From: Lichenicoccus sp965276875
GTDB lineage: Bacteria > Pseudomonadota > Alphaproteobacteria > Acetobacterales > Acetobacteraceae
Assembly (NCBI RefSeq): GCF_965276875.1
Contig: NZ_OZ255701.1
Coordinates: forward strand, 558,001 to 622,000
Length of the DNA stretch: 64,000 nt
Reading direction: 5' to 3'
Position 1 is the stretch's first letter, and each line of letters opens with the position of its first letter. The notes under the pieces are model-generated. The model searched no databases. It had not been told where the DNA came from and worked only from the letters and a program-made list of their open reading frames with translations. The translations under genes were made by a program, and so were the position numbers. This document shows positions 1 through 11,259 of the stretch, piece by piece.

Positions 1-1430
1 CCGCAATACGCCTCCTCGACATCATGCAGCAGACCCGGGTGCGCCAGCAGGATCGCGGTCAGGATGCGTAACCGCTCAAGGCGCTCGGCACCCGGCTCAG
101 GTGGCAGGCGCGCCAGGCCCATCGATAGAACGACACCCGGCGTCTTGCGACCGCGCCATCTCGGCCGGTAGGTTTCGAAAAAGCGACGAATCAGGGTGTC
201 GCGATATTCCCGCGCCAGTGCACGATCCGTGATCTGCGCTGCCGCCGCCTCAAGCCGCGCGCGCAAGGCGGCGCGCTGCTCGGGACCCGGATCCTTCAGC
301 CCCTCGCTGAGCAGCTCGAACAGCACGTCGCCGAGCGGCCGCGCCGCTGCGATGGCGGCCTTCGCCGCCGCCGGCCCTTGCGCGCGCAACAGGCTGTCCG
401 GATCCTCGCCATCCGCCAGGCGGCAGAAACGCAGCGAGCGGTCGGGCGCCAGCAGCGGCAGCGCCAACTCTGCGGCGCGCACCGCGGCCCGCCGGCCAGC
501 AGCGTCGCCATCGAAGCACAGCACCGGCGCCGGCGACAGCCGCCAAAGTGCCGCGAGCTGCTCGGGTGTGAGTGCCGTGCCGAGCGGGGCCACGGCACCG
601 GCAAATCCCGCCTGGTGCAACGCGATCACGTCCATATAGCCTTCGACAACGATCAGCTCCGCGGCCCCTGCCCCACGCAAGGCCGCGCGCGCCAGGTCCA
701 GCCCGAACAGGGTCTGGCGCTTGCTGAACAGCCTGGTCTCCGGGCCGTTGAGATATTTCGGCTGACCGTCGCCGAGCGTGCGGCCGCCGAAGCTGATCAG
801 CCGGCCAGCCCGGTCACGGATAGGAAAGGTGACGCGGTTGAAGAACAGCGCACCCTTCGCCCGGCCGGCCTCGTCGAGACGCATCAGCCCGGCCTCGGCG
901 AGCAGCTCGGCCTCCACCCCAAGCTCGGCGGCGAGGCGGCCGCGCCCGTCGCCGGACCAGCCCAGCCCGAAGCCGGCGATGGTCGCCTCGGACAGGCCGC
1001 GGCCAAGCAAATAGTCGCGCCCTTCGCGCCCTTCCGCGGTGCCGAGCCTGCGCACGAAGTCGCGCTGCGCCGCCTCCAGCACCGCGGTCAGATCGCGGCC
1101 GCGCGCCGCCTGCTCCTGGGTGCCGCGATCCTGGCTCCGCTTCTCCTGGGGCAGTTCCAGCCCGGCCTCTCCGGCGAGTGCCGCTACCGCCTCCGGAAAG
1201 GACTGGCCGCCGCTCTGCATGACGAAGGAGATCACATCGCCATGCGCGCCGCAGCCAAAGCAGTGGAAGCCGTCCTCATAGACGTAGAACGACGCGGTCT
1301 TTTCGCCATGAAAGGGGCAGCAGGCTTTCCAGTTGCGCCCCGCGCGGGCCAGCTTGGTGCGTCGGCCGACCACCGATGCGATCGGCGTGCGGGCCCGCAG
1401 CTCGTCGAGAAAGGCGGGATCGAAGCCCAT
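1..1430 (-). CDS. dnaG: DNA primase DnaG (3' end beyond window)
   Basis: Primase that makes RNA primers for the replication fork. The N-terminal zinc-binding site is visible as Cys38, His41, Cys57 and Cys60 (CPFH and CFGC). The TOPRIM core follows, with EGYMD near residue 260 and CFDGDAAG near residue 308. The frame is open to the left edge, so about 476 codons are present and the C-terminal helicase-binding domain is at least partly outside. The ATG at 1430 gives a typical primase N-terminus (MGFDPAFLDELRAR) and lies 8 bp after the yqeY stop, so the two are probably co-transcribed. yqeY-dnaG, usually with rpoD beyond, is a common alphaproteobacterial order. Confidence 0.96.
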   Translation of the reverse strand, partial: MGFDPAFLDELRARTPIASVVGRRTKLARAGRNWKACCPFHGEKTASFYVYEDGFHCFGCGAHGDVISFVMQSGGQSFPEAVAALAGEAGLELPQEKRSQDRGTQEQAARGRDLTAVLEAAQRDFVRRLGTAEGREGRDYLLGRGLSEATIAGFGLGWSGDGRGRLAAELGVEAELLAEAGLMRLDEAGRAKGALFFNRVTFPIRDRAGRLISFGGRTLGDGQPKYLNGPETRLFSKRQTLFGLDLARAALRGAGAAELIVVEGYMDVIALHQAGFAGAVAPLGTALTPEQLAALWRLSPAPVLCFDGDAAGRRAAVRAAELALPLLAPDRSLRFCRLADGEDPDSLLRAQGPAAAKAAIAAARPLGDVLFELLSEGLKDPGPEQRAALRARLEAAAAQITDRALAREYRDTLIRRFFETYRPRWRGRKTPGVVLSMGLARLPPEPGAERLERLRILTAILLAHPGLLHDVEEAYC

Positions 1431-1438
1431 ACTTGGCG

Positions 1439-1906
1439 CTAGCCCAGCCTGGCCTTCACCGCCGCGCCGGCGCGCCCCATGTCGAGGTCGCTGCCGTGTG
1501 CCGCCTTGAGCGCCGCCATGACGCGTCCGGTGTCGCGAACATTGGCAGCACCCGTGGCCTCGATCGCGGCCGCGACCGCGCCCTGCAAAGCCTGATCATC
1601 CATCGGCGCCGGCAGATAGCCCTCGATGATCGCGGTTTCGGCCTCCTCCTTGGCCGCAAGCTCGGGCCGGCCGCCCTGTACATAGAGGGCGGCGGCCTCG
1701 GCGCGCGACTTCACCATGCCGCGCAGGGCGCCGACGATCGCCGGCTCGTCGATCTGCGCAACACCTTTCGGCCGGCCAGCGATATCCAGATCCTTCAGCC
1801 GGGCGAGGATCATGCGCAAACTGGAGACACGCGCCGCGTCGCCGGCCTTCATCGCCGTCTTGAGATCCTCGGTGAAGCGTGAGCGCAAGGAAACGGTCTC
1901 GGTCAT
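1439..1906 (-). CDS. GatB/YqeY domain protein
   Basis: A 155-residue YqeY-type protein, with the fold related to the tRNA-binding tail domain of the GatB amidotransferase subunit. The family hallmarks are visible: LRxxFTEDLKTAMKAGD at the N-terminus, RVSSLRMILARLKDLDI, then EEAETAIIEGYLPAPMDD and a C-terminal GRVMAALKAAHGSDLDMGRAG block. Length is normal for stand-alone YqeY proteins. It is the first gene of a leftward unit with dnaG, divergent from carA. Its cellular role is not firmly established in the family; an RNA- or aminoacylation-linked function is inferred from the GatB similarity. Confidence 0.92.
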   Translation of the reverse strand: MTETVSLRSRFTEDLKTAMKAGDAARVSSLRMILARLKDLDIAGRPKGVAQIDEPAIVGALRGMVKSRAEAAALYVQGGRPELAAKEEAETAIIEGYLPAPMDDQALQGAVAAAIEATGAANVRDTGRVMAALKAAHGSDLDMGRAGAAVKARLG

Positions 1907-2070
1907 GGCAACGGGCTTTCCGAAGCAAATGGGAGGCGAATTCCGCCTCCGTCCAATCTATCACTACGCAGCAAGGCACCGGGAATTTTCTTCCCACCCA
2001 TCGCTCCTGGCTGTAAGACTCCAGGGCGCTGACGCCACCAGCAGGATCGCATCAAGGGCATCATTTATAT
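1907..2070. promoter_or_regulatory. Divergent yqeY/carA promoter region with inverted repeat
   Basis: 164 bp between divergent genes must hold promoters for yqeY-dnaG (left) and carA (right). It contains a perfect 7-bp inverted repeat, GGAGGCG at 1932-1938 and CGCCTCC at 1944-1950, separated by AATTC. The last bases before carA are AT-rich (ATTTATATATGG), which could include a -10 element. No confident -35/-10 pair could be assigned. Confidence 0.4.
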
Positions 2071-3432
2071 ATGGCCATGAACGTCGAGACGATCATCGAG
2101 CATCTGGGCGGTGCCGCGAACGCCGCGCGCCTGACCGGTGTCGGCACCGAGGCGGTGCGCAAATGGCGCCAGGCCCGCATAGTCCCGCCCAAGCACTGGA
2201 CCGCAATAATCCGTGCGACGGGGCTTACCCTTGATGACCTCCAGAATGCCGACGTTGCGCGCGCGCAACTCAGCCAGCAAGCGCCCGCGGGGGCCACCGC
2301 CGTGCTGGTGCTGGCCGACGGCAGCGCGCTCTGGGGCCGCGGCTTCGGTGCGCATACCGCGGCCGCTCAGCCCGGCATCGGCGAGATCTGCTTTTCCACC
2401 GGCATGACCGGCTACCAGGAGACCCTGACCGACCCGTCCTTTGCCGGGCAGATCATCACCTTCACCTTTCCGCATATCGGCAATGTGGGAGTCAACCCCG
2501 ACGACGAGGAAGCGACCAACGTGGCCGCCAGGGGCCTGGTGACGAAGCAGGACCTGACCGCGCCCTCGAACTGGCGCGCCGTGCAGCCGCTCGCCGACTG
2601 GATGCGCGCACGCGGCATTCCCGGCCTCTGCGGCGTCGACACCCGTGCCTTGACCATACGCATTCGCGATCTGGGACCACAAACCGCGGTGCTGGCCTAC
2701 CCGGAGGATGGCCGGTTCGACCTCGCCGACCTGCGGGCCCGTGCGCTCGCCTGGCCCGGTCTCGAAGGCATGGACCTCGCTTGCGCGGTCTCCTGCACGC
2801 AGAGCCATGCATGGCGCGAAGGAGTCTGGAACGACACCCCGCCGCCGCCGCGCCGCCGGGTGGTCGCGGTCGATTATGGCGCCAAACGCAACATCCTGCG
2901 CTGCCTGGTGAGTGCGGGGTGCGCGGTCACGGTGGTGCCGGCGACCGCCACCGCCGAAGACATCCTCTCACACGCGCCGGACGGCGTGTTCCTCTCCAAT
3001 GGTCCCGGCGACCCGCAGGCCACCGCCGCCTACGCGGTGCCGGCGATCCGCGGCGTACTGGAGGCCGGCAAGCCGGTGTTCGGCATCTGCCTGGGCCACC
3101 AGCTGCTGGCCATCGCGCTCGGTGCGCGGACCTACAAGCTCGACCAGGGCCATCGCGGCGCCAACCAACCCGTGCGCGACCTCGCCACCGGCCGGGTCAG
3201 CATCACCAGCCAGAACCACGGCTTTGCGGTGGATGAGGCCTCGCTGCCCGACGATGTCCGCGTCACCCACACCAGCCTGTTCGACGGCAGCAACGAAGGC
3301 ATCGCCAGCACCCGGCTGCCGGCATTCAGCGTGCAGTACCACCCCGAGGCGGCGCCCGGCCCGTCGGACAGCCTGCCGCTGTTCGAGCGCTTTATGGCGA
3401 TGATGGATGCCACTGCCAGGTCGCCGGCGTGA
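2071..3432 (+). CDS. carA: Carbamoyl-phosphate synthase small subunit with N-terminal HTH domain
   Basis: Glutaminase subunit of carbamoyl-phosphate synthase; supplies ammonia to CarB for pyrimidine and arginine synthesis. Residues from about 76 onward are a normal CarA: LVLADGSALWGRGFGA, the STGMTGYQE block, and a class I amidotransferase domain with catalytic Cys340 (GICLGHQ), His424 and Glu426 (YHPEA). Unusually, residues 3-60 form a small Cro-like helix-turn-helix (IIEHLGGAANAARLTGVGTEAVRKWRQ) of the kind normally seen as a stand-alone small protein, joined in frame with no stop. A GTG at 2302 preceded by GGGGG could initiate a conventional CarA inside the same frame, so one fused or two overlapping products are possible. 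Confidence 0.93.
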   Translation: MAMNVETIIEHLGGAANAARLTGVGTEAVRKWRQARIVPPKHWTAIIRATGLTLDDLQNADVARAQLSQQAPAGATAVLVLADGSALWGRGFGAHTAAAQPGIGEICFSTGMTGYQETLTDPSFAGQIITFTFPHIGNVGVNPDDEEATNVAARGLVTKQDLTAPSNWRAVQPLADWMRARGIPGLCGVDTRALTIRIRDLGPQTAVLAYPEDGRFDLADLRARALAWPGLEGMDLACAVSCTQSHAWREGVWNDTPPPPRRRVVAVDYGAKRNILRCLVSAGCAVTVVPATATAEDILSHAPDGVFLSNGPGDPQATAAYAVPAIRGVLEAGKPVFGICLGHQLLAIALGARTYKLDQGHRGANQPVRDLATGRVSITSQNHGFAVDEASLPDDVRVTHTSLFDGSNEGIASTRLPAFSVQYHPEAAPGPSDSLPLFERFMAMMDATARSPA

Positions 3433-3933
3433 CGATCCTTACAACCGAGCGGCTGCGCCTGGAGCCGATCGCACCCCGGCATCTGGACGGGCTTCGCCGG
3501 ATCAACGGCGATCCCGACGTGATGCGTCATCTCGGCGACGGCCTGCCGGAACCGGAGGAAGCCACGGAGCGGTTCGCCGAGCTTGTGCGGCAGCAATGGT
3601 CCGAACGGCCATTCTCCTGGTGGGCCTTCATCGATGGCGCCGAGGACATGGTCGGCTGCGGCCCGTTGAAGTTCCTCGAAAATGATCCGTGTAAACCGCA
3701 CGAAATCGGCTGGAGAATACGGCGCGATCGATGGGGCATGGGCTACGCGCCCGAGGCGGCGCGCGCCATCGCGCACTACGCATTTACGCGAATTAGGGTG
3801 CCCGTCCTGCTTGCGGTTACCGTGCCGGCGAACACGTCATCGATCCGGGTCATGCAGAAGATCGGCATGCGGCGCCGGGGCATCGAGACGCATTACGGCA
3901 AGCCCTGCATGACGTTCGAGATGGGAGTTGATG

Positions 3934-3950
<17 letters not shown>
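3429..3950 (+). CDS. GNAT N-acetyltransferase (RimJ/RimL type)
   Basis: A 173-residue acetyl-CoA-dependent acyltransferase of the GNAT superfamily. It opens with the RimJ/RimL-like ILTTERLRLEPIAPRHLDGL, has a central WWAFIDGAEDMVGCGPL strand region and the acetyl-CoA loop region EIGWRIRRDRWGMGYAPEA, and ends with SIRVMQKIGMRRRG. The GTG start overlaps the carA stop (GTGA) and the 3' end overlaps carB by 17 bp, so translation is probably coupled to both. The natural substrate is unknown. A GNAT gene between carA and carB is not the standard arrangement. Confidence 0.88.
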
Positions 3951-7188
<3,238 letters not shown>

Positions 7189-7277
7189 GCAGACCACCAG
7201 AGCAGACCAAAGGTACGGGAGCCGCTGGCCGACCGTATCTCTGCACGCTTTCATGCACATCCTAAGGACTGGCCACT

Positions 7278-7751
7278 TTGCAGAAATTCCCGATGACGGG
7301 CCGCGGCCTGCAGCGGCTGGAAGACGAACTCCGCAAGCTCAAGGGTGAGGAGCGGCAGGCGATCATCCGCGCCATCGCCGAGGCGCGCAGTCATGGCGAC
7401 CTGTCGGAAAACGCCGAATACCATGCCGCGCGCGATCGCCAGTCCTTCGTCGAGGGACGCATCCAGGAACTCGAGGAGATCGTCTCGTCGGTCGAGGTGA
7501 TCGAGCCGTCGACGCTCTCCGGCGACCACGTCAAGTTTGGCGCCCATGTCAGCCTGGTCGACGAAGAGACCGACAAGGAGGCCACCTATCAGATCGTCGG
7601 CGTCTATGAGGCGGACATCAAGTCGGGGCTGCTCTCGGTGTCATCACCGTTGGCCAAGTCGTTGATTGGCAAGAAGAAGGGCGACAGCGTCTCGGTGCCG
7701 GCACCGGGCGGCGACCGCACCTACGAAATCCTTGCGATCAGCTACGGCTGA
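7278..7751 (+). CDS. greA: Transcription elongation factor GreA
   Basis: Stimulates transcript cleavage by backtracked RNA polymerase. The 157-residue protein has the standard N-terminal coiled coil, with the acidic tip in ARSHGDLSENAEYHAARDRQ, and a C-terminal FKBP-like domain ending GGDRTYEILAI. The start is TTG at 7278, fixed by AAGGA at 7264-7268 with 9-bp spacing and by the conserved MQKFPMT N-terminus. It lies 89 bp after carB, a conserved alphaproteobacterial neighbour. Confidence 0.97.
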   Translation: MQKFPMTGRGLQRLEDELRKLKGEERQAIIRAIAEARSHGDLSENAEYHAARDRQSFVEGRIQELEEIVSSVEVIEPSTLSGDHVKFGAHVSLVDEETDKEATYQIVGVYEADIKSGLLSVSSPLAKSLIGKKKGDSVSVPAPGGDRTYEILAISYG

Positions 7752-7763
7752 GGTCGTCGTCGC

Positions 7764-8960
7764 GTGATCGGCCTCGGCGACATCCGGGCGGCGGCGGCCC
7801 GGATCGAGGGGCGTGTATTGCGCACGCCCACTTTGTTTTGCGACGCACTGTCGCGCGCCACCGGCGCCGCGGTCACGCTCAAGCTCGACAGCCTGCAGGC
7901 GATCGGCTCGTTCAAGGAGCGCGGTGCGGCCAACAAGCTCGCTTTGCTCGACGATGATGAGCGCGCACGCGGCGTTATTACCGTGTCCGCCGGCAACCAT
8001 GCCCAGGGGGTAGCGCGTCATGCCAGCCTGCTCGGCATCGACGCGGTGATCGTGATGCCGCGCTTTACACCGGCGGCCAAGGTCACCCGCACCGCTGCCT
8101 GGGGAGCCCGCGTGGTCTTGCACGGTGGTGATTTCGCCGAAGCGTCCGCGCACGCCGAAGCCCTGCGCGAAACCGAGGCCCGGGTATTCGTCCACCCCTA
8201 CGACGACCCGGCGGTGATGGCGGGCCAGGGCACCTGCGGTTTGGAGTTGCTCGAGGATGCCGGCCCGCTCGACGCGCTGCTGGTGCCGATCGGTGGCGGC
8301 GGCCTGATCGCCGGTTGCGCCACCGCTTCCCGCGCCTTGCGCCCCGACCTTGCGGTGATCGGCGTACAGGTGGAGAGCCACGACTCGCTGGGCGGCCATC
8401 CGGGCGGCGAGATCACCCCCAGCGGCGGTGCCACCATCGCCGAGGGCATTGCGGTGATGCAGGTCGGGCGGCATCCGCTTGAGGTGATCCGGGCGCGCGT
8501 CGACGAGGTGCTGGTGGTCAGCGAGCGTGCCGTCGAGGATGCGATCACGCTGCTCGCGGAGAGCGCCAAGCTGGTCGCCGAGGGCGCGGGGGCAGCTGGC
8601 GTGGCCGCCCTGCTGAGCCATCCCGAGCGCTTTGCCGGCAGGCGGGTGGCAACGCCCATTTGCGGCGGCAATATTGACAGCCGCATCCTCGCCAACACGC
8701 TGCTACGCTCGCTGTTGCGCGACGGTCGGCTGCTGCGCCTGGTGCTCGAAATCCCAGACCGCCCCGGGATGCTCGCCGACATCGCCACCCGCATCGCCGA
8801 GATCGGCGGCAACATCATCGAGGTCTCGCACCAGCGCCTGTTCGCCGCCCCCAGCGTGCAGGCCGCCGAACTGGAGGTGATGGTCGAAGCGCGTGACCCG
8901 GCGCATGCGGCCGACATCGCGGCCGCCTTGAGCGCCATCTACACCGTGCGCCGGGTGTGA
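7764..8960 (+). CDS. ilvA: Threonine ammonia-lyase (ACT-domain short form)
   Basis: PLP-dependent conversion of threonine to 2-oxobutanoate, feeding isoleucine synthesis or threonine catabolism. Lys51 in SFKERGAANKL is the Schiff-base lysine, VSAGNHAQGVA is the substrate loop, and PIGGGGLIAG near residue 175 binds the phosphate. A single C-terminal ACT domain (about 325-398, LVLEIPDRPGMLADIATRIAE) makes it the roughly 400-residue form rather than the longer biosynthetic IlvA. Start GTG at 7764 lies 12 bp after greA. Biosynthetic versus catabolic use is not decided by sequence. Confidence 0.93.
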   Translation: MIGLGDIRAAAARIEGRVLRTPTLFCDALSRATGAAVTLKLDSLQAIGSFKERGAANKLALLDDDERARGVITVSAGNHAQGVARHASLLGIDAVIVMPRFTPAAKVTRTAAWGARVVLHGGDFAEASAHAEALRETEARVFVHPYDDPAVMAGQGTCGLELLEDAGPLDALLVPIGGGGLIAGCATASRALRPDLAVIGVQVESHDSLGGHPGGEITPSGGATIAEGIAVMQVGRHPLEVIRARVDEVLVVSERAVEDAITLLAESAKLVAEGAGAAGVAALLSHPERFAGRRVATPICGGNIDSRILANTLLRSLLRDGRLLRLVLEIPDRPGMLADIATRIAEIGGNIIEVSHQRLFAAPSVQAAELEVMVEARDPAHAADIAAALSAIYTVRRV

Positions 8961-9512
8961 TCGTCGCCGCGGAGGAGCACCCCGTCCTGGTCGTGTTCAG
9001 CGGCCTTCCAAGGCACCGGCAAGACCACCGTCGCCAGGCCGCTCGCAGCCAGCCTGCGCGCGCTCTACCTGCGGATCGACACGATCGAGCAGGCCATGCG
9101 CAATGCCGGCGTCCCGGAGGTCGGTGCCGCCGGCTACACTGTCGCCAACGCGTTGGCGGAGGCCAATCTGCGGCTCGGCCGCTCGGTAGTCGCGGACTGC
9201 GTCAATCCGGTGCGCGAAAGCCGGCTCGGCTGGCAACAGGTGGCACGGCAGGCCTCGGCACATCTCGTCGATATCCATCTGACCTGCGACGACGCCGCCG
9301 AACACCGCCGCCGCGTCGAGGGCCGCGTCGCCGATATCACCGGGCTTGCCGCCCCCGACTGGGACGCCGTCATGCGGCACGCCTTCGAGCCGCGCGATGA
9401 TAACCCTCTGGTCCTGGATACCGCTTCGCTCCCGCCGGAGATGCTGGTCGAGCAGTGCCTGGGACATCTTATGGCAAGGTCGATCACGCTTCACCCTTGT
9501 CATGATCCCTGA
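8957..9512 (+). pseudogene. P-loop kinase (AAA/adenylylsulfate-kinase-like), frameshifted in Walker A
   Basis: A small ATP-binding kinase-like gene whose GTG start overlaps the ilvA stop. The first 18 codons read MIVAAEEHPVLVVFSGLP. One extra base around 9010-9011 (CCA-A-GGCACC) then shifts the frame exactly inside the P-loop. Removing it restores GLPGTGKTTVARPLAASL and joins a downstream frame with YLRIDTIEQAMRNAGV, SVVADCVNPVRESR and the DAAEHRRRVEGR lid-like segment, ending at 9512. Either the gene is inactivated or the base is a sequence error. The restored product of about 184 residues resembles ATP-binding kinases of unknown substrate. Confidence 0.75.
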
Positions 9513-9548
9513 TATTGATATTTATATGGATGATCAAGGTGAAGGAGC
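9508..9548 (+). promoter_or_regulatory. AT-rich promoter/operator region of the mazEF-type pair
   Basis: Immediately before the antitoxin gene is a short AT-rich tract, TGATATTGATATTTATATGG, that stands out from its GC-rich surroundings and partly overlaps the end of the kinase frame. Such tracts are typical autoregulated toxin-antitoxin promoters. AAGGAG lies just before the antitoxin ATG. Precise promoter boxes cannot be assigned. Confidence 0.35.
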
Positions 9549-9794
9549 ATGACCGTGGCTACACAACAGCTTCTCCTCCGTTTGCCGGACGAGCTTGCCA
9601 GGCGGCTACGGCAGCAGGTGCCGGCACGAGGACGCAGTGCCTTCGTGCAACGCTTGCTTGAGCAGGCTTTGGCGCCGGAGGGCGGGGATAACGATCCGCT
9701 TTACCAAGCCGCCCTGGAGGTCGAACGAGACCAACGGCTGACGGCCGAGATGGCGGAGTGGGACGGAACGTTGGCGGACGGTCTTGAGGCGTGA
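9549..9794 (+). CDS. Ribbon-helix-helix antitoxin (MazE/CopG-like)
   Basis: An 81-residue antitoxin. The N-terminal 50 residues (QLLLRLPDELARRLRQQVPARGRSAFVQRLLEQAL) look like a ribbon-helix-helix DNA-binding dimerisation domain. The acidic C-terminal tail (LTAEMAEWDGTLADGLEA) is the type that wraps around and inhibits a toxin. The AAGGAG ribosome site decides the ATG at 9549. The stop overlaps the toxin GTG (GTGA), the usual translational coupling in type II pairs. Confidence 0.85.
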   Translation: MTVATQQLLLRLPDELARRLRQQVPARGRSAFVQRLLEQALAPEGGDNDPLYQAALEVERDQRLTAEMAEWDGTLADGLEA

Positions 9795-10141
9795 AGCCAC
9801 CTGGCGCGGGTCCTGTCACGGTGCGGCGGGGCGAGGTTTGGTGGGTGGATCTTGACCCGATGCGCGGCAGCGAGATCCGCAAGACGCGCCCAGCGGTGGT
9901 ACTCACGGCCAACGCCTTGAACCAGGCCCGGCGCACAATCGTGGTCGTACCCCTGTCAACCGGCCCGACGCCCCGACCGCCGATTGTGGTGGCGACTGAG
10001 TCGGCCGGGACTGGAAGTGTCGCGGTGTGCGACCAGATGCGAGCGGTGGACAAGGGCCGGCTTGCCAGGCAGTCGGGACATTTGACGGCACGCGACTTGC
10101 GGGCGGTCGAGGATGGCATCCGAGCCGTTCTGGGACTATAG
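9791..10141 (+). CDS. MazF/PemK-type endoribonuclease toxin
   Basis: A 116-residue growth-inhibiting mRNA interferase of the MazF/PemK family. Hallmarks are RRGEVWWVDLDPMRGSEIRKTRPAVVL at the N-terminus, TIVVVPLST in the middle, and CDQMRAVDKGRL with the conserved Asp-Gln before the last helices. Length is typical. The GTG start at 9791 overlaps the antitoxin stop, so the two form one type II toxin-antitoxin operon. The cleaved RNA sequence cannot be predicted. Confidence 0.92.
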   Translation: MKPPGAGPVTVRRGEVWWVDLDPMRGSEIRKTRPAVVLTANALNQARRTIVVVPLSTGPTPRPPIVVATESAGTGSVAVCDQMRAVDKGRLARQSGHLTARDLRAVEDGIRAVLGL

Positions 10142-10235
10142 GACGATTGCCAGATGAAACCGTTCCGCTATGCCGTGCGCCGGATTTTCGGACAGATACC
10201 CATCCCTAATTACAACAATAAGGACAGGCGGTTGA

Positions 10236-11210
10236 GTGTTGGGCGCGCAAGCGGGTTCGACAGTGCCAGGACGGATTAACATCGGTCCCGCCGAGTTCGA
10301 GACTTTCCTCGCGATTGCCGAACTTGGAAGCTTCAGCAAGGCGGCGGAGCATCTCTCGCTCGCCCAGCCTTCCATCAGTAATCGGGTGCAACGCCTCGAG
10401 CGGGCGGTACGGACCCGTCTGTTCGAGCGCACGACCCGTGCCGTTGTCCTCACATCGGCCGGCGAACGGCTGCGCGACCGGGTGGAGCCGCTGATTCGCG
10501 ACCTGCGATCCGTGATCGAGGAGTTCTGTAGCGAGGCTGGGCTGCGCAGCCAATCGGTGGTGGTCGCCACGACACCGATGCTCGCGACCGTCCTGCTACC
10601 GCCCATCATCAATCGTTTTGCCAGGATCAATCCGGCGGCGCAGGTGGAGCTGCGAGACCAGGTCACGCCTGAGCTCGCCTCCCAGATCAGAACAGGACAT
10701 GTCGATTTTGCAATCCTGGCCCGGCGCGTGCCGATCGAGGGCGTCGAATTCGAGCTGGTGACGGCCGACCGCTTCATGGTTGTCGGCCCTCGCGGCCATC
10801 CGCTCCTTGCCGACGGCCTGGTGAGCGTGCGCGAGCTGGCGCGCCATCCCTTTATGCTGCTGGCCGCCTACAAGGCCCCTCTCGGCGGCTTGTCGGCCCA
10901 GGCCGCAGCCCAGGGCTTCGATCTTTCCGCCGCCAGGACGGCGACCAATGTCTCGACCCTGCTCGGTCTGGTGTCGGAAGGGCTCGGGCTCACTTTGCTG
11001 CCGGGTATGGTGCTCAGCCTGGGCGGCATCATCGACGACAGCCGTTTCGATGTGGCAGAGTTGGAGGGCACCGTGCTGACCCGCGAGTACGGCATCGCCT
11101 CCCTTGCCGGGCATGTGTGGTCGGTAACCGCCAAGGCCTTCGCGGCCTTGGTGCGAACGGAACTGCTGGCCCATTCCTCCAACGAGCGCCCCAAGGTCAC
11201 CAGCGGCTGA
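10236..11210 (+). CDS. LysR-family transcriptional regulator (first copy)
   Basis: A 324-residue LysR regulator with an N-terminal winged helix-turn-helix (FETFLAIAELGSFSKAAEHLSLAQPSISNRVQRLE) and a C-terminal periplasmic-binding-like effector domain. It closely resembles the LysR at 29979-30929; the HTH core AELGSFSxAAEHLxLxQPSISNRVxRLE is nearly identical. Both may therefore belong to the same regulatory group. GTG 10236 is used, with AAGGA about 12 bp upstream; this start is not certain. It is followed by an IS110 insertion. Confidence 0.93.
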   Translation: MLGAQAGSTVPGRINIGPAEFETFLAIAELGSFSKAAEHLSLAQPSISNRVQRLERAVRTRLFERTTRAVVLTSAGERLRDRVEPLIRDLRSVIEEFCSEAGLRSQSVVVATTPMLATVLLPPIINRFARINPAAQVELRDQVTPELASQIRTGHVDFAILARRVPIEGVEFELVTADRFMVVGPRGHPLLADGLVSVRELARHPFMLLAAYKAPLGGLSAQAAAQGFDLSAARTATNVSTLLGLVSEGLGLTLLPGMVLSLGGIIDDSRFDVAELEGTVLTREYGIASLAGHVWSVTAKAFAALVRTELLAHSSNERPKVTSG

Positions 11211-11259
11211 CCTGTCATGGCTGCCCGGCCTCCCGATCAATTTAGAGTATCCGTCTTGG

